Source: Bacillus sp. AFS015802 (lineage in GTDB: Bacteria > Bacillota > Bacilli > Bacillales > Bacillaceae_B). From it: a stretch of 64,000 bases of DNA. The notes under the pieces are model-generated. The model made no database searches. It had not been told where the DNA came from and saw only the letters and a program-made list of their open reading frames with translations. Below, in pieces: positions 42,009 through 50,289 of this stretch. Position 1 is the stretch's first letter; every line of letters starts with the position of its first letter. The stretch spans positions 14,217-78,216 of the forward strand of contig NZ_NTUP01000070.1 of NCBI RefSeq assembly GCF_002561455.1, written 5' to 3'. Both the position numbers and the translations under genes were made by a program.

Positions 42009-42236
42009 ATGAACGCAGATAAAGTATTAGATGCAAAAGGGTTAGCTTGTCCAATGCCGATCGTGAAAACTCGAAAGGCCATCAAAGAAATTGAATCCGG
42101 TCAAATTCTGGAGGTTCAAACAACGGATAAGGGTGCAAAGAGTGACCTGACAGCATGGGCTAAATCCACTGGGCATGAATTGCTCGAGTCAAATGAAGAA
42201 AATGATGTATTTACATTTTGGATTAAAAAGGGTTAA
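42009..42236 (+). CDS. TusA-family sulfurtransferase
   Basis: This 75-residue protein is a sulfur carrier. The family motif CPMP sits at residues 14-17 (LDAKGLACPMPIVKT), with Cys14 as the persulfide carrier. The rest follows the small TusA alpha/beta fold: GQILEVQTTDKGAKSDLTAWAKSTGHELL in sequence. In a CstR regulon it would accept sulfane sulfur from DsrE or rhodanese and pass it to the persulfide dioxygenase. AGGAGGAA is nine bases before the ATG. The TusA domain of the fused protein at 42822 is closely similar, which suggests a local duplication. Confidence 0.9.
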   Translation: MNADKVLDAKGLACPMPIVKTRKAIKEIESGQILEVQTTDKGAKSDLTAWAKSTGHELLESNEENDVFTFWIKKG

Positions 42237-42288
42237 TTTTTTTTGAGGGGGAATATACCCCCTGGAGTAAACAACAGGAGGAGATACA

Positions 42289-42768
42289 ATGTCAGAAAGA
42301 AAAACAACCAATATCATTCTCTTTAGCGGAGATTACGATAAAGCGATGGCAGCTTATATCATTGCAAATGGGGCTGCAGCTTACGATCATGACGTAACGA
42401 TTTTCCATACATTCTGGGGATTGAATGCACTAAGAAAAGAAGAGATGGTACCTATGAAAAAAGGATTTATGGAGAAAATGTTTGGGAAAATGATGCCTCG
42501 TGGCGCAGATAAAATGGGATTGTCAAACATGAACTTCATGGGCATGGGTCCCAAAATGATCAAGGGTGTTATGAAGAAGCACAATGCCATGCCTTTACCT
42601 GATTTAATTGATATGGCAAGAGAGCAGGACATCAAACTGGTTGCTTGTACCATGACAATGGATTTATTAGGTTTACACAAAGACGAATTATTGGAAGAAA
42701 TTGAATATGCGGGAGTAGCTGCGTATTTAGCGGATGCTGAAAATGGAAACGTGAACTTATTCATCTAA
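42289..42768 (+). CDS. DsrE/DsrF/DrsH-like sulfur carrier protein
   Basis: This 159-residue protein has the DsrE fold: NIILFSGDYDKAMAAYIIANGAAAY at the start and the conserved Cys120 in KLVACTMTMDLLGL. The Met-rich middle (about 53-95, with MKKGFMEKMFGKMMPRG) is typical of the DsrE2 subgroup and may lie at the membrane surface. It should move sulfane sulfur between TusA-like and rhodanese partners. It lies between two TusA genes and has its own GGAGGAG ribosome site. A degenerate CstR-like half-site (ATACC at 42254) precedes it. Confidence 0.85.
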   Translation: MSERKTTNIILFSGDYDKAMAAYIIANGAAAYDHDVTIFHTFWGLNALRKEEMVPMKKGFMEKMFGKMMPRGADKMGLSNMNFMGMGPKMIKGVMKKHNAMPLPDLIDMAREQDIKLVACTMTMDLLGLHKDELLEEIEYAGVAAYLADAENGNVNLFI

Positions 42769-42787
42769 ATTTTTTTTGCTCGTAAAT

Positions 42788-42803
42788 ATACCCTATGAGG
42801 TAA
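42788..42803 (+). promoter_or_regulatory. CstR-type operator before the TusA-rhodanese gene
   Basis: ATACC-N6-GGTAA differs from the cstR operator by one base in the right arm and lies 19 bases before the start codon. Confidence 0.55.
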
Positions 42804-42821
42804 TTGGAGGTAATGAATCAT

Positions 42822-43394
42822 ATGAATAGTATTGAATCAAATTTCGTATTAGATGCAAAGGGACTCGCTTGTCCAATGCCGATCGTAAAAACCAAAAAAG
42901 CCATGAAGGATATGGAAGCAGGTCATGTGATTGAAATCCAGGCAACAGACAAAGGATCTAAGGCAGATCTTCAAGCTTGGGCAAAGAGTTCAGGTCATGA
43001 ATATCTCGGCACAATCGAAGAAGGGGACGTCCTCAAGCACTTCGTCCGTAAATCAAGTGGTGAAGAAGCTGTTGAGCGTAAGCATGACTCTGTGACAGAC
43101 AATGGAACATTAGCAAGTAAGCTGGGCGACGAAAATATGGTTGTACTGGATGTTCGTGAAAAGGCGGAATATGCTTTCAAACATATCCCCGGTGCAATAT
43201 CCATTCCACTAGGCGAACTTGAAACCCGTATGAGTGAATTGAATGAAGACAAAGACATATATGTTGTTTGCCGAACAGGAAACAGAAGCGACATGGCAGC
43301 CCAATTATTAGCTGAGAAAGGGTTTAAGAATGTAATCAATGTCGTTCCCGGCATGAGTGATTGGACGGCTGACGTAGAATCGGATATTAAATAA
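42822..43394 (+). CDS. TusA-rhodanese fusion sulfurtransferase
   Basis: This 190-residue protein joins an N-terminal TusA domain (CPMP with Cys17) to a C-terminal rhodanese domain (about 98-185; VVLDVREKAEYAFKHIPGA and active-site loop VVCRTGNRSD with Cys150). The S. aureus CstA protein also combines rhodanese, TusA and DsrE parts in one chain, but here DsrE is separate and the order differs. It should pass sulfane sulfur from thiosulfate or persulfides on to a carrier. The ATG at 42822 was chosen because the ATG at 42813 is only two bases from the GGAGG site; both are possible. Confidence 0.85.
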   Translation: MNSIESNFVLDAKGLACPMPIVKTKKAMKDMEAGHVIEIQATDKGSKADLQAWAKSSGHEYLGTIEEGDVLKHFVRKSSGEEAVERKHDSVTDNGTLASKLGDENMVVLDVREKAEYAFKHIPGAISIPLGELETRMSELNEDKDIYVVCRTGNRSDMAAQLLAEKGFKNVINVVPGMSDWTADVESDIK

Positions 43395-43420
43395 TTCATT
43401 TATTTCAGGAGGGATAATGG

Positions 43421-44548
43421 ATGACTGTTAAAGCAATGAATTCAAAAGAAGTGGCACAAAAAGTAATGAAAAGAGAAGAATTATTCATTTTGGACGTTCG
43501 TAATGCGGATGCCTTTGAAGAGTGGAAAATCGAAGGGGAGAGATTTGAATACTTGAATATTCCTTATTTCGACCTTTTAGATGGGGTTGAAGAAATCATG
43601 GATCAACTTCCTGAGGATAAAGATATTCTTGTCGTCTGTGCAAAAGAAGGGTCCTCGATTATGGTAGCAGAAATGCTTTCAGATGAAGGGAAGGATGTTT
43701 CTTATCTTGAAGGCGGAATGAAGGCATGGAGTGAGCATTTAGCGCCTGTCAAAGTGGGTGACTTATCAAATGGGGGAGAGCTTTATCAGTTTGTGCGTTT
43801 AGGTAAAGGCTGTCTATCCTATATGGTGGTATCAAACGGCGAAGCCGCAATCGTGGATGCTACCCGTATGGCTGATGTATTCATCGATTTCGCAAAAGAA
43901 AAGGATGTAACGATCACAAACGTTTTTGATACGCATTTGCATGCCGATCATATTTCCGGTGGACGTACGATTGCAGCATCAACGAAAGCGACTTATTGGT
44001 TACCTCCTAAAGACGCTGAAGAGGTGACATTTGACTATGCGGCACTTGAAGACGGAAACCAAGTCGTCATTGGAAATACAACCATCGAGATTTCAGCCCT
44101 GTATTCACCAGGTCATACAATCGGTTCTACCTCCTTCGTGATTGATGAAAAATATCTGTTATCAGGTGACATTCTTTTTGTCGACAGTATCGGTCGACCG
44201 GATCTTGCCGGAAAAGCAGAAGATTGGGTGGGGGACTTGAGAGAAAGTCTATACAAACGTTATAAAGACCTTTCCATGGAGCTTACCGTTTTACCGGCTC
44301 ACTTTATGATCATTGATGAATTAAATGAAGACGGTTCTGTAGGTGAGAAGCTTGGGACATTATATGCCAAGAACCACGGTTTGAACATTGAAAGTGAAGA
44401 AGAGTTCAGAAAGCTTGTTTCTGAAAACCTGCCTCCTCAACCAAATGCTTACCAGGAAATACGTGAAACAAACATGGGGAAAGTCACTCCCGATGAAGAA
44501 AAGCAGCGTGAGATGGAAATCGGACCAAATCGTTGTGCTGTAAGATAA
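43421..44548 (+). CDS. Rhodanese-persulfide dioxygenase fusion (CstB-like), copy 1
   Basis: This 375-residue protein has an N-terminal rhodanese domain (about 10-105; active-site loop VVCAKEGSS, Cys73) and a metallo-beta-lactamase domain of the ETHE1/persulfide dioxygenase type. THLHADH (171-177) supplies the iron ligands, with later [11 protein letters not shown] and the [10 protein letters not shown] block. It oxidises persulfides to sulfite using O2. S. aureus CstB has dioxygenase first and rhodanese last, so the order here is reversed. GGAGGG is eight bases before the ATG. A second copy, clearly homologous along its whole length, lies at 50290. Confidence 0.9.
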   Translation: MTVKAMNSKEVAQKVMKREELFILDVRNADAFEEWKIEGERFEYLNIPYFDLLDGVEEIMDQLPEDKDILVVCAKEGSSIMVAEMLSDEGKDVSYLEGGMKAWSEHLAPVKVGDLSNGGELYQFVRLGKGCLSYMVVSNGEAAIVDATRMADVFIDFAKEKDVTITNVFDTHLHADHISGGRTIAASTKATYWLPPKDAEEVTFDYAALEDGNQVVIGNTTIEISALYSPGHTIGSTSFVIDEKYLLSGDILFVDSIGRPDLAGKAEDWVGDLRESLYKRYKDLSMELTVLPAHFMIIDELNEDGSVGEKLGTLYAKNHGLNIESEEEFRKLVSENLPPQPNAYQEIRETNMGKVTPDEEKQREMEIGPNRCAVR

Positions 44549-44577
44549 TAAACGAGTAGTTTAGAAATCATTTCCGG

Positions 44578-44608
44578 ATGGGAACCAGCATAGCCGGTTC
44601 CCATTTTA
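44578..44608 (+). terminator. Hairpin between the dioxygenase and tauE genes
   Basis: ATGGGAACC pairs perfectly with GGTTCCCAT around a nine-base loop and TTTT follows. It could cause partial termination before tauE. Confidence 0.65.
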
Positions 44609-44628
44609 CAAGAAGAGGAGGGCTCACA

Positions 44629-45405
44629 ATGGATTTGGCATTTATCATTACAATCTTTTTAATCGGCTTTGTCGGCTCCTATGTATCAGGGATGGTGGGA
44701 ATCGGAGGAAGTATCATTAAATACCCGATGCTCCTGTATATTCCACCTTTGCTGGGAGTAGCTTCATTTACCGCTCATGAGGTCTCAGGCATCAGTGCCG
44801 TTCAAGTGTTTTTTGCCACGCTTGGCGGAGTATTGGCCTACCGCAAAGGGGGCTACCTGAATAAAACACTCATTACGTATATGGGGGTAAGTATATTAAT
44901 CGGTAGTTTCGTTGGTGGTTATGGCTCTAAATTCATGAGTGAAGCGGGAATTAACATCGTTTACGGAATCCTGGCCCTCATTGCAGCCATCATGATGTTC
45001 ATTCCCAAAAAAGGGATAGACGATGTGAAATTGGAGGATGTAACCTTTAATAAATGGCTGTCGGCTATACTTGCTCTCATCGTTGGAGTCGGTGCAGGTA
45101 TTGTGGGGGCGGCGGGAGCATTCCTATTGGTTCCTATTATGCTAGTCGTCCTTAAGATACCGACACGGATGACGATTGCTTCCTCTCTTGCCATTACACT
45201 GATTTCTTCCATCGGATCTACAGTAGGAAAGATCTCGACGGGGCAAGTGGATTATTTACCAGCGATGATTATGGTGGTAGCAAGCTTAATAGCCTCTCCG
45301 CTTGGAGCAATGGCGGGAAAGAAAATGAATACCAAGATTCTTCAGATGATTTTAGCAGTATTAATTTTGGGAACAGCTATTAAAATCTGGATTGATATCT
45401 TATAA
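44629..45405 (+). CDS. TauE/SafE-family sulfite or sulfonate exporter
   Basis: This 258-residue membrane protein has about eight hydrophobic segments and the TauE/SafE features [16 protein letters not shown] (about 22-37) and [19 protein letters not shown] in the second half, an inverted-repeat pair. Next to persulfide dioxygenases it should export the sulfite or thiosulfate they make. The ATG at 44629 has AGAGGAGGG seven bases upstream; an in-frame start 17 codons earlier would lie inside the preceding hairpin and was rejected. A long hairpin ends the transcript. Confidence 0.85.
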   Translation: MDLAFIITIFLIGFVGSYVSGMVGIGGSIIKYPMLLYIPPLLGVASFTAHEVSGISAVQVFFATLGGVLAYRKGGYLNKTLITYMGVSILIGSFVGGYGSKFMSEAGINIVYGILALIAAIMMFIPKKGIDDVKLEDVTFNKWLSAILALIVGVGAGIVGAAGAFLLVPIMLVVLKIPTRMTIASSLAITLISSIGSTVGKISTGQVDYLPAMIMVVASLIASPLGAMAGKKMNTKILQMILAVLILGTAIKIWIDIL

Positions 45406-45411
45406 AGTATG

Positions 45412-45485
45412 ATGCTTAGTTCTGATCATCATGACACTTCTTGAAACGGGAAGAGTCATGATACAAAGAACTAAGCATTTTTTGT
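45412..45485 (+). terminator. Long hairpin terminator after tauE
   Basis: ATGCTTAGTTCT (45412-45423) and AGAACTAAGCAT (45467-45478) close the outer stem; ATCATGAC with GTCATGAT pairs inside; seven T follow. It ends the first sulfur operon. The gap up to 45645 shows no other clear feature. Confidence 0.85.
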
Positions 45486-45645
45486 CTTGTATCAAATAAT
45501 CTTGTAACTTTCTGAGATTCCCTTTCGTCTATATAATAGATAGAAATAAGACTCTAGATGGATGAACATATTCAATGAGACTAGTACAATGGATGAATGA
45601 ATGTGTTCTAACATCTATCCATCATGAAAAAAAGGGAGAATTCAA

Positions 45646-46566
45646 ATGAAAAAGCTTATTGGAATCGTTTTACTATGTTCATTGATGGTAAGCGGTATTC
45701 AGCCTGCATCAGCTGCAGATAATGATAAAGCAAGCATTAATGAAAAATTCGGACTGCCTATCGTTGTATATGGAGAAACACTTTCCAGCCAGCAGAAAAA
45801 AGAGGTTCAAAAGCAATTGGGAATGGACGAAGGAACGGAAGTGGAGGAGTTTACTGCAACAGGTGAGGACCTTGTCAAATATATTGAAGGTGAGAACCGG
45901 AACGCACGAATGTTCTCTTCTGCCATGATCACTCGTAAAGATAAAGGGGAAGGGTTAAAGGTCAATATCGTGACACCGGAGAACATCACGGAAGTAACCA
46001 ATTCAATGTACTCCAATGCTCTTTTGACAGCGGGAGTCGAAAATGCGGTCGTGGATGTTGCTTCTCCAGTGAAGGTAAGCGGTCATTCTGCATTAGTCGG
46101 TATTTATAAAGCGTATGATGTCAGTGGAGAGAAGCTTGATACCGTCCGAATGGAAGTGGCGAATGAGGAGTTATCCGTGGCAACCGAACTTGCGAAGGAA
46201 GCAGGTGTCGATAAGGAAGAAATCAGTAAATTGTTGACCGAAATCAAAAAGGAAATTGCCGAGCAAGACCCGGCGACGAAAGAGGAAGTCGAGAAAATCG
46301 TCGAAGATAAACTTCAAAGCTTGAACATTGAATTAAGTCCAGAGGATCGTCAATTACTGATTGATCTATTTGAAAAAATGCGCTCACTTGATATTAATTT
46401 TGATAATGTTCAACAGCAACTCGATGATTTAACAAAGGATATTCAAACGACGATCAAGGATATTGTGAACGATGAGGGGTTCGGACAGAAAGTCTCGGAT
46501 TTCTTTAGCGGATTATTAGAGGCCATCGCAAATTTCTTTAAATCCATCAAAAATCTGTTCGGATAA
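45646..46566 (+). CDS. YpuA-like exported protein (DUF1002)
   Basis: This 306-residue protein has a signal peptide (LIGIVLLCSLMVSGIQPASA, cleavage near residue 24) and a DUF1002 domain: VVYGETLSSQQKKEVQKQLGM, then SAMITRKDKGEGLKVNIVTPENIT and ALLTAGVENAVVDVASPVKVSGHSAL in order. The C-terminal third is acidic and helical, probably coiled. The family is common in Bacillus (YpuA) and sits in the cell envelope; its function is unknown. AAGGGAG lies eight bases before the ATG. It interrupts the sulfur cluster and shows no CstR-type site. Confidence 0.85.
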   Translation: MKKLIGIVLLCSLMVSGIQPASAADNDKASINEKFGLPIVVYGETLSSQQKKEVQKQLGMDEGTEVEEFTATGEDLVKYIEGENRNARMFSSAMITRKDKGEGLKVNIVTPENITEVTNSMYSNALLTAGVENAVVDVASPVKVSGHSALVGIYKAYDVSGEKLDTVRMEVANEELSVATELAKEAGVDKEEISKLLTEIKKEIAEQDPATKEEVEKIVEDKLQSLNIELSPEDRQLLIDLFEKMRSLDINFDNVQQQLDDLTKDIQTTIKDIVNDEGFGQKVSDFFSGLLEAIANFFKSIKNLFG

Positions 46567-46569
46567 TAT

Positions 46570-46602
46570 AAAAGACTGAGTCAGCCGACTCAGTCTTTTA
46601 TA
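46570..46602. terminator. Bidirectional terminator between ypuA-like and kinase genes
   Basis: AAAGACTGAGTC and its exact complement flank a four-base loop, with A- and T-rich flanks for both directions. Confidence 0.88.
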
Positions 46603-48000
46603 TTTCAAGTAATGGAAACGAGAGATACACCGTTGTTCCGATGCCTTCCTCACTTTCAAAAGACAAGGTTCCATTGTGCTTATGCATGATTTCTTTGGCA
46701 ATGGACAGACCGAGACCATATCCCCCTGTATTTCTGGTTCTTGAGAGATCCGACCTGAAAAATCGTTCACCTATTTGTGATTGGGATCCGGAGGGTATCC
46801 CGATTCCTTCATCTTGGATCTTCACAACAGCCTTGCCATCTTTTTCATAAGAAGCGATGGAAATGGTACTTACCTCAGGGGAATATTTTAATGCGTTGTC
46901 TAAAATGTTGTAAAATACCTGCATCACCCGGTTGGGGTCCCCGTTAATGATCGAGTCCTCGTTCAAAGTATGGTGAATGTCAATCTGTTTCGACCGTGCA
47001 AGAGGGCGTACGAGTGTTAAAGAGTCCATTATGAATTGAGAAAGGACCATTGGTTCAATATCCAATGAAAATGAAGTATCTTCCAGCTTATTCAATTCAA
47101 GGAGCTCGGAAATTAATTTTTGCATACGTATCGATTCTTTTTGGATCAGATGTAAGCTTTTTTCTATTTCTTCAGGATTTGTTTGAACCCTGTCAGTCAA
47201 AGCTTTAGCATACCCCCCTATGTAGGTGAGGGGAGTCCGTAGTTCGTGGGCTACATTCGAAAGGAATTGCCTTTTTCGTTCCTCTTGATGCTCCAAAGAG
47301 TCGACCATACTGTTAAAGGTCAGTGCAAGCTCAGCCATTTCATCCCGGGTGGTGACGTTAAGACGCTCCGTAAAATTCCCATTGGCCACTTTATTGGAGA
47401 ATCTTTGCATTTCCCTGACCGGCTTGAACAAGGAGTCCAGGGAAGACTGAATGATAAGAAAAGCACGAAATAAAACATGACTCCTGCCAGTATCAAGATG
47501 GGGATCCCCTTGCTGAAGACTTCCGTCATTTCAGCGAGAGGGATGTAAATGAACAAATATCCCATGAGCTTATCTTCATTCATCAGAGGGAAGATGGCTC
47601 CCATGACATTTCGATTGAACTCATTCACATATCCTTCTTTCATGACATGATTCCCACTAGCCAATTCTTTTTTGTCTGTTGGATTGATCAAGGGCTCCTG
47701 ATCAATAAGGAAAGGAAAGCTCTTTCCTAAATCATCCAGCTTTTCAACCACCGTTACCTCATAGGGAGAGATGACGTTATACCAAAGGATCTTGTCTTTG
47801 ACATTCCCGCTGACATCCCCATAATGGTAGTGGGCTGCTGTCCTCTGTCCCTGGTAAAGAAGGGATTCCTTCACGGTCCCTATATACAGATCCTTGTAGA
47901 GAAAATGAATGAAAAGAAACGAAAAGACAATCGTTAAAAAAAGGCTGCTCAATAATAGGAGCGATACTTTCTTATTAAGAGTAAGGTTTATGTTTTTCAA
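46598..48000 (-). pseudogene. Sensor histidine kinase split by a one-base frameshift
   Basis: The N-terminal part (from 48000) has a first membrane segment (about 12-32), an extracytoplasmic sensor region of about 125 residues and a second membrane segment that breaks off at MFYFVLFL. The next frame resumes at once with IIQSSLDSLFKPVREM (HAMP), then HELRTPLTYIGGY (H-box), NILDNALKYSPE (N-box), DEGIGIP and GGYGLGLSIAKEIM (G-boxes), to 46598. Adding one T to the CTTTTC run (plus-strand A run 47459-47462) gives a continuous kinase of about 467 residues. Either a phase-variable mutation or a sequencing error is possible. The start overlaps the response regulator stop by four bases. Confidence 0.85.
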
Positions 48001-48683
48001 ACGGATCCCTCGTATTTATAGCCGAGTCCCCAGACCGTTTCAATCAAGTGACCGTAATTCTTTAATTTCAGCCTTAATGTTTTAATATGTGTGTCAACCG
48101 TCCGGTCACTGCCCTCGTAGTCTCTTCCCCATACTTGATCAAGAAGCTGATCCCTTTTATACACCCGTCCCTGATTGCGGGCAAGGAATAAGAAAAGCTC
48201 ATATTCCTTTAATGTTAAACGGGGTGAAAGCTCTCCGACTGACACGGTCCTCGATGCCAGGTTAAATGAAACAGGACCAAATTTTTCGACCATGGAGCGG
48301 TGAGTCGTTTGTATGCCGTATGACCTTCTCAGGATGGTTTCGATGCGTGCTGCAAGTTCTTCAGCGTTGAACGGTTTGACCATATAATCATCGCTTCCGA
48401 GTTTTAGCCCCTTTATCTTGTCCAGATCATCGCCTTTGGCAGAAAGGAAAATGAAAGGGATTTGACTTTTCTCCCTAACCTCTTCAAGTAATTGGAAACC
48501 GTCCATAAATGGCATCATGATATCCACGATCATCAGATCGACATGTGTTTTATTCAGTTGATCAAGAGCAACCAATCCGTTCTCAGCTTCTATACAGAAA
48601 TAATGCTCCCTGTTTAAATACAGCTTGATCAGCTGTCTCATTTCCGCTTCATCGTCCACAATGAGTACATTCCATTGTTTCAT
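47997..48683 (-). CDS. OmpR/PhoB-family response regulator
   Basis: This 228-residue regulator has a receiver domain (acid pocket Asp10-Asp11, phospho-acceptor Asp54 in MIVDIMMP, conserved Lys in DDYMVKPF) and a winged-helix DNA-binding domain (about 130-228; RLTLKEYELFLFLARNQGRVYKRDQLL and the DRTVDTHIKTLRLKL recognition region). It is paired with the frameshifted kinase directly downstream, its stop overlapping the kinase start. Three ATGs in a row follow GGGAG; the third (48683) has the best spacing. The stimulus and targets are unknown. Confidence 0.88.
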   Translation of the reverse strand: MKQWNVLIVDDEAEMRQLIKLYLNREHYFCIEAENGLVALDQLNKTHVDLMIVDIMMPFMDGFQLLEEVREKSQIPFIFLSAKGDDLDKIKGLKLGSDDYMVKPFNAEELAARIETILRRSYGIQTTHRSMVEKFGPVSFNLASRTVSVGELSPRLTLKEYELFLFLARNQGRVYKRDQLLDQVWGRDYEGSDRTVDTHIKTLRLKLKNYGHLIETVWGLGYKYEGSV

Positions 48684-48929
48684 CATCATTACTCCCTGCC
48701 TTTTGATATAAGAAGTTGCATCAGAATCCATTATAAATAAAAATAGTGAATTTTTTGTGAGATTTACGATTTTCCCCGTTTATTATCCTTCACTATTCTA
48801 TCATGGAAACCAGCAAGGTAAAAAATGATCTTAAACGGATGTCGTTGTCCTCTACATTTACATCAACTGGGACATTTGCCCTTCCCCTTTTTCCTTTTCA
48901 TAATAGGCTAATAAAGAGGAGTGACGAAC

Positions 48930-49310
48930 ATGTATGAGAGGAGCACCATAAACACAAAGAATTTAATGAACCTATTTAATTCAGGGTCATTGCCGAACCT
49001 TGGGAATGACATGAATGTCCAAAGTGGGCCACAGGGTTACGGTCCATGGGGAGGGAGTGGGGGGTCACCGTATAATCAGGGGCCATACGCCAGTCCACAA
49101 ATGTACGGTCCTCAGGGATATCCATATCCACCCACGGGATTCCCCCAGGCGGGTTACGGTCCGCCACCTTATGTGCCTCCTGGTGGTTATGGGTATGGAA
49201 TAAATCCCATCGGTGCAGGATTAATCGGTCTCGGATTAGGGTTTCTCGGGGGACAGATCGTGAACACCCCATTTAAAGGCCCGCATAAACGATACTATTA
49301 TTATCTTTAA
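48930..49310 (+). CDS. Gly/Pro/Tyr-rich small protein, possibly spore- or surface-associated
   Basis: This 126-residue protein starts with a short polar part (MYERSTINTKNLMNLF), then a low-complexity region rich in Gly, Pro, Tyr and Gln (about 35-92, for example GPQGYGPWGGSGG), then a glycine-zipper-like hydrophobic stretch (NPIGAGLIGLGLGFLGGQI) and a basic, tyrosine-rich end (KRYYYYL). Such composition is seen in Bacillus coat or surface proteins that assemble or insert into membranes; no family is recognised with certainty. The ATG at 48930 has AGAGGAG eight bases upstream. A terminator follows. Confidence 0.7.
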   Translation: MYERSTINTKNLMNLFNSGSLPNLGNDMNVQSGPQGYGPWGGSGGSPYNQGPYASPQMYGPQGYPYPPTGFPQAGYGPPPYVPPGGYGYGINPIGAGLIGLGLGFLGGQIVNTPFKGPHKRYYYYL

Positions 49311-49318
49311 ATAAACCA

Positions 49319-49349
49319 AACCGACTCTACGTATTGAGTCGGTTTTTTT
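49319..49349 (+). terminator. Terminator after the Gly/Pro/Tyr-rich gene
   Basis: AACCGACTC pairs with GAGTCGGTT around an eight-base loop, followed by seven T. Confidence 0.88.
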
Positions 49350-49382
49350 AAATACAAGAAGTCCTCTAAGTGTATTATATTG

Positions 49383-49411
49383 TTGACATTATACCTATAT
49401 GGGTATATTAT
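49383..49411 (+). promoter_or_regulatory. Promoter and CstR operator of the second sulfur operon
   Basis: TTGACA (49383-49388) and TATTAT (49406-49411) are 17 bases apart. ATACC-N6-GGTAT (49391-49406) fills the spacer, as in the cstR promoter. Confidence 0.78.
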
Positions 49412-49427
49412 AAGGGGTAGATAGTGA

Positions 49428-49835
49428 ATGGGTGACATTCACGATTTTATAAAAAAAGTTGAGGTGCTTAAATTGGAATTTCTCGGATTCATTGTTTTAG
49501 CTGTACTTATTTTTCTATATGTCATGTTGAAGAAACCAGGTAAAAATAGTAAGCAAATTTCTACAGTGGAATTAAAATCAATGCTCGGCGATAAGAACAA
49601 GCAGTTTATTGATGTGCGTACACCAGGAGAATTCAAGCAAAATCACATTAAACAATTTAAAAATATGCCATTACAATCCTTACAACAAAGCGCTCACACA
49701 TTATCCAAAGAAAAGGAAGTCATTGTCATCTGCCAAAGTGGAATGAGAAGCGCCAATGCATGTAAACTCCTGGAAAAGAAAGGATTCACCTCTTTAACGA
49801 ATGTTAAGGGAGGAATGAATTCCTGGTCTCATTAA
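49428..49835 (+). CDS. Membrane-anchored rhodanese-like protein
   Basis: This 135-residue protein has one N-terminal transmembrane segment (about 17-34) and a rhodanese domain (QFIDVRTPGEFKQNHI, active-site loop ICQSGMRSA with Cys102). It would carry sulfane sulfur at the inner face of the membrane. The start is ATG 49428 with AAGGGG ten bases upstream; an alternative TTG at 49473 with GAGGTG would remove 15 polar residues and begin close to the membrane segment. The promoter has a CstR-type operator, so it belongs to the persulfide response. Confidence 0.82.
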   Translation: MGDIHDFIKKVEVLKLEFLGFIVLAVLIFLYVMLKKPGKNSKQISTVELKSMLGDKNKQFIDVRTPGEFKQNHIKQFKNMPLQSLQQSAHTLSKEKEVIVICQSGMRSANACKLLEKKGFTSLTNVKGGMNSWSH

Positions 49836-49870
49836 TTTCTTTAAAACATACTGAAAGAGAGTGATCATGA

Positions 49871-50167
49871 ATGGAAACAATTATGAGCAATGAAGTACAA
49901 CGCCGATTATCGGTTGGAGAACAAGTCAATATCATCGATGTCCGTGAGGCAGCTGAGGTACGGAATGGGAAAATCCCGACCAGTATTCATATTCCGTTGG
50001 GGCTTCTGGAATTTCGTATGAATGAATTAGAGAAGAAGAAAGAGTATATCGTCGTCTGTCAATCAGGAGGGAGAAGTAGCCGGGCCGTTAAGTTTCTTGA
50101 TTATCATGGGTATCATGTTATAAATATGGAAGGCGGGATGCTTGCTTGGGAAGGGGAAGTCGAATAA
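49871..50167 (+). CDS. Single-domain rhodanese
   Basis: This 98-residue protein is a bare rhodanese domain: VNIIDVREAAEVRNGKIPTSIHIPLG, active-site loop VVCQSGGRSS (Cys63) and the closing MEGGMLAWEGEVE. It is a cytoplasmic sulfurtransferase for persulfide, thiosulfate or a protein partner. It follows the membrane-anchored rhodanese by 35 bases and probably shares its CstR-controlled transcript. AGAGAGTGATC is the ribosome region before ATG 49871, with a second ATG four codons later. Confidence 0.88.
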   Translation: METIMSNEVQRRLSVGEQVNIIDVREAAEVRNGKIPTSIHIPLGLLEFRMNELEKKKEYIVVCQSGGRSSRAVKFLDYHGYHVINMEGGMLAWEGEVE

Positions 50168-50205
50168 CGTTTGTTTAGACTTTATATTTCGATCTCACAA
50201 TTTAT

Positions 50206-50221
50206 ATACCCCGTCAGGTTT
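50206..50221 (+). promoter_or_regulatory. CstR-type operator before the second dioxygenase gene
   Basis: ATACC-N6-GGTTT differs from the consensus at two positions in the right arm. It lies 69 bases before the start of the second rhodanese-dioxygenase gene. Confidence 0.5.
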
Positions 50222-50289
50222 AAAAAATGAAATGTAGGATATTGTATAAACGATGAAACAACAATAAATATAAGGGAGGATTGTATGTT

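Noticed and set aside
49015-49272. Alternative-frame ORFs inside the Gly/Pro/Tyr-rich gene
   Set aside because: The repeat-like composition leaves other frames open; only the frame at 48930 has a ribosome site and a terminator.
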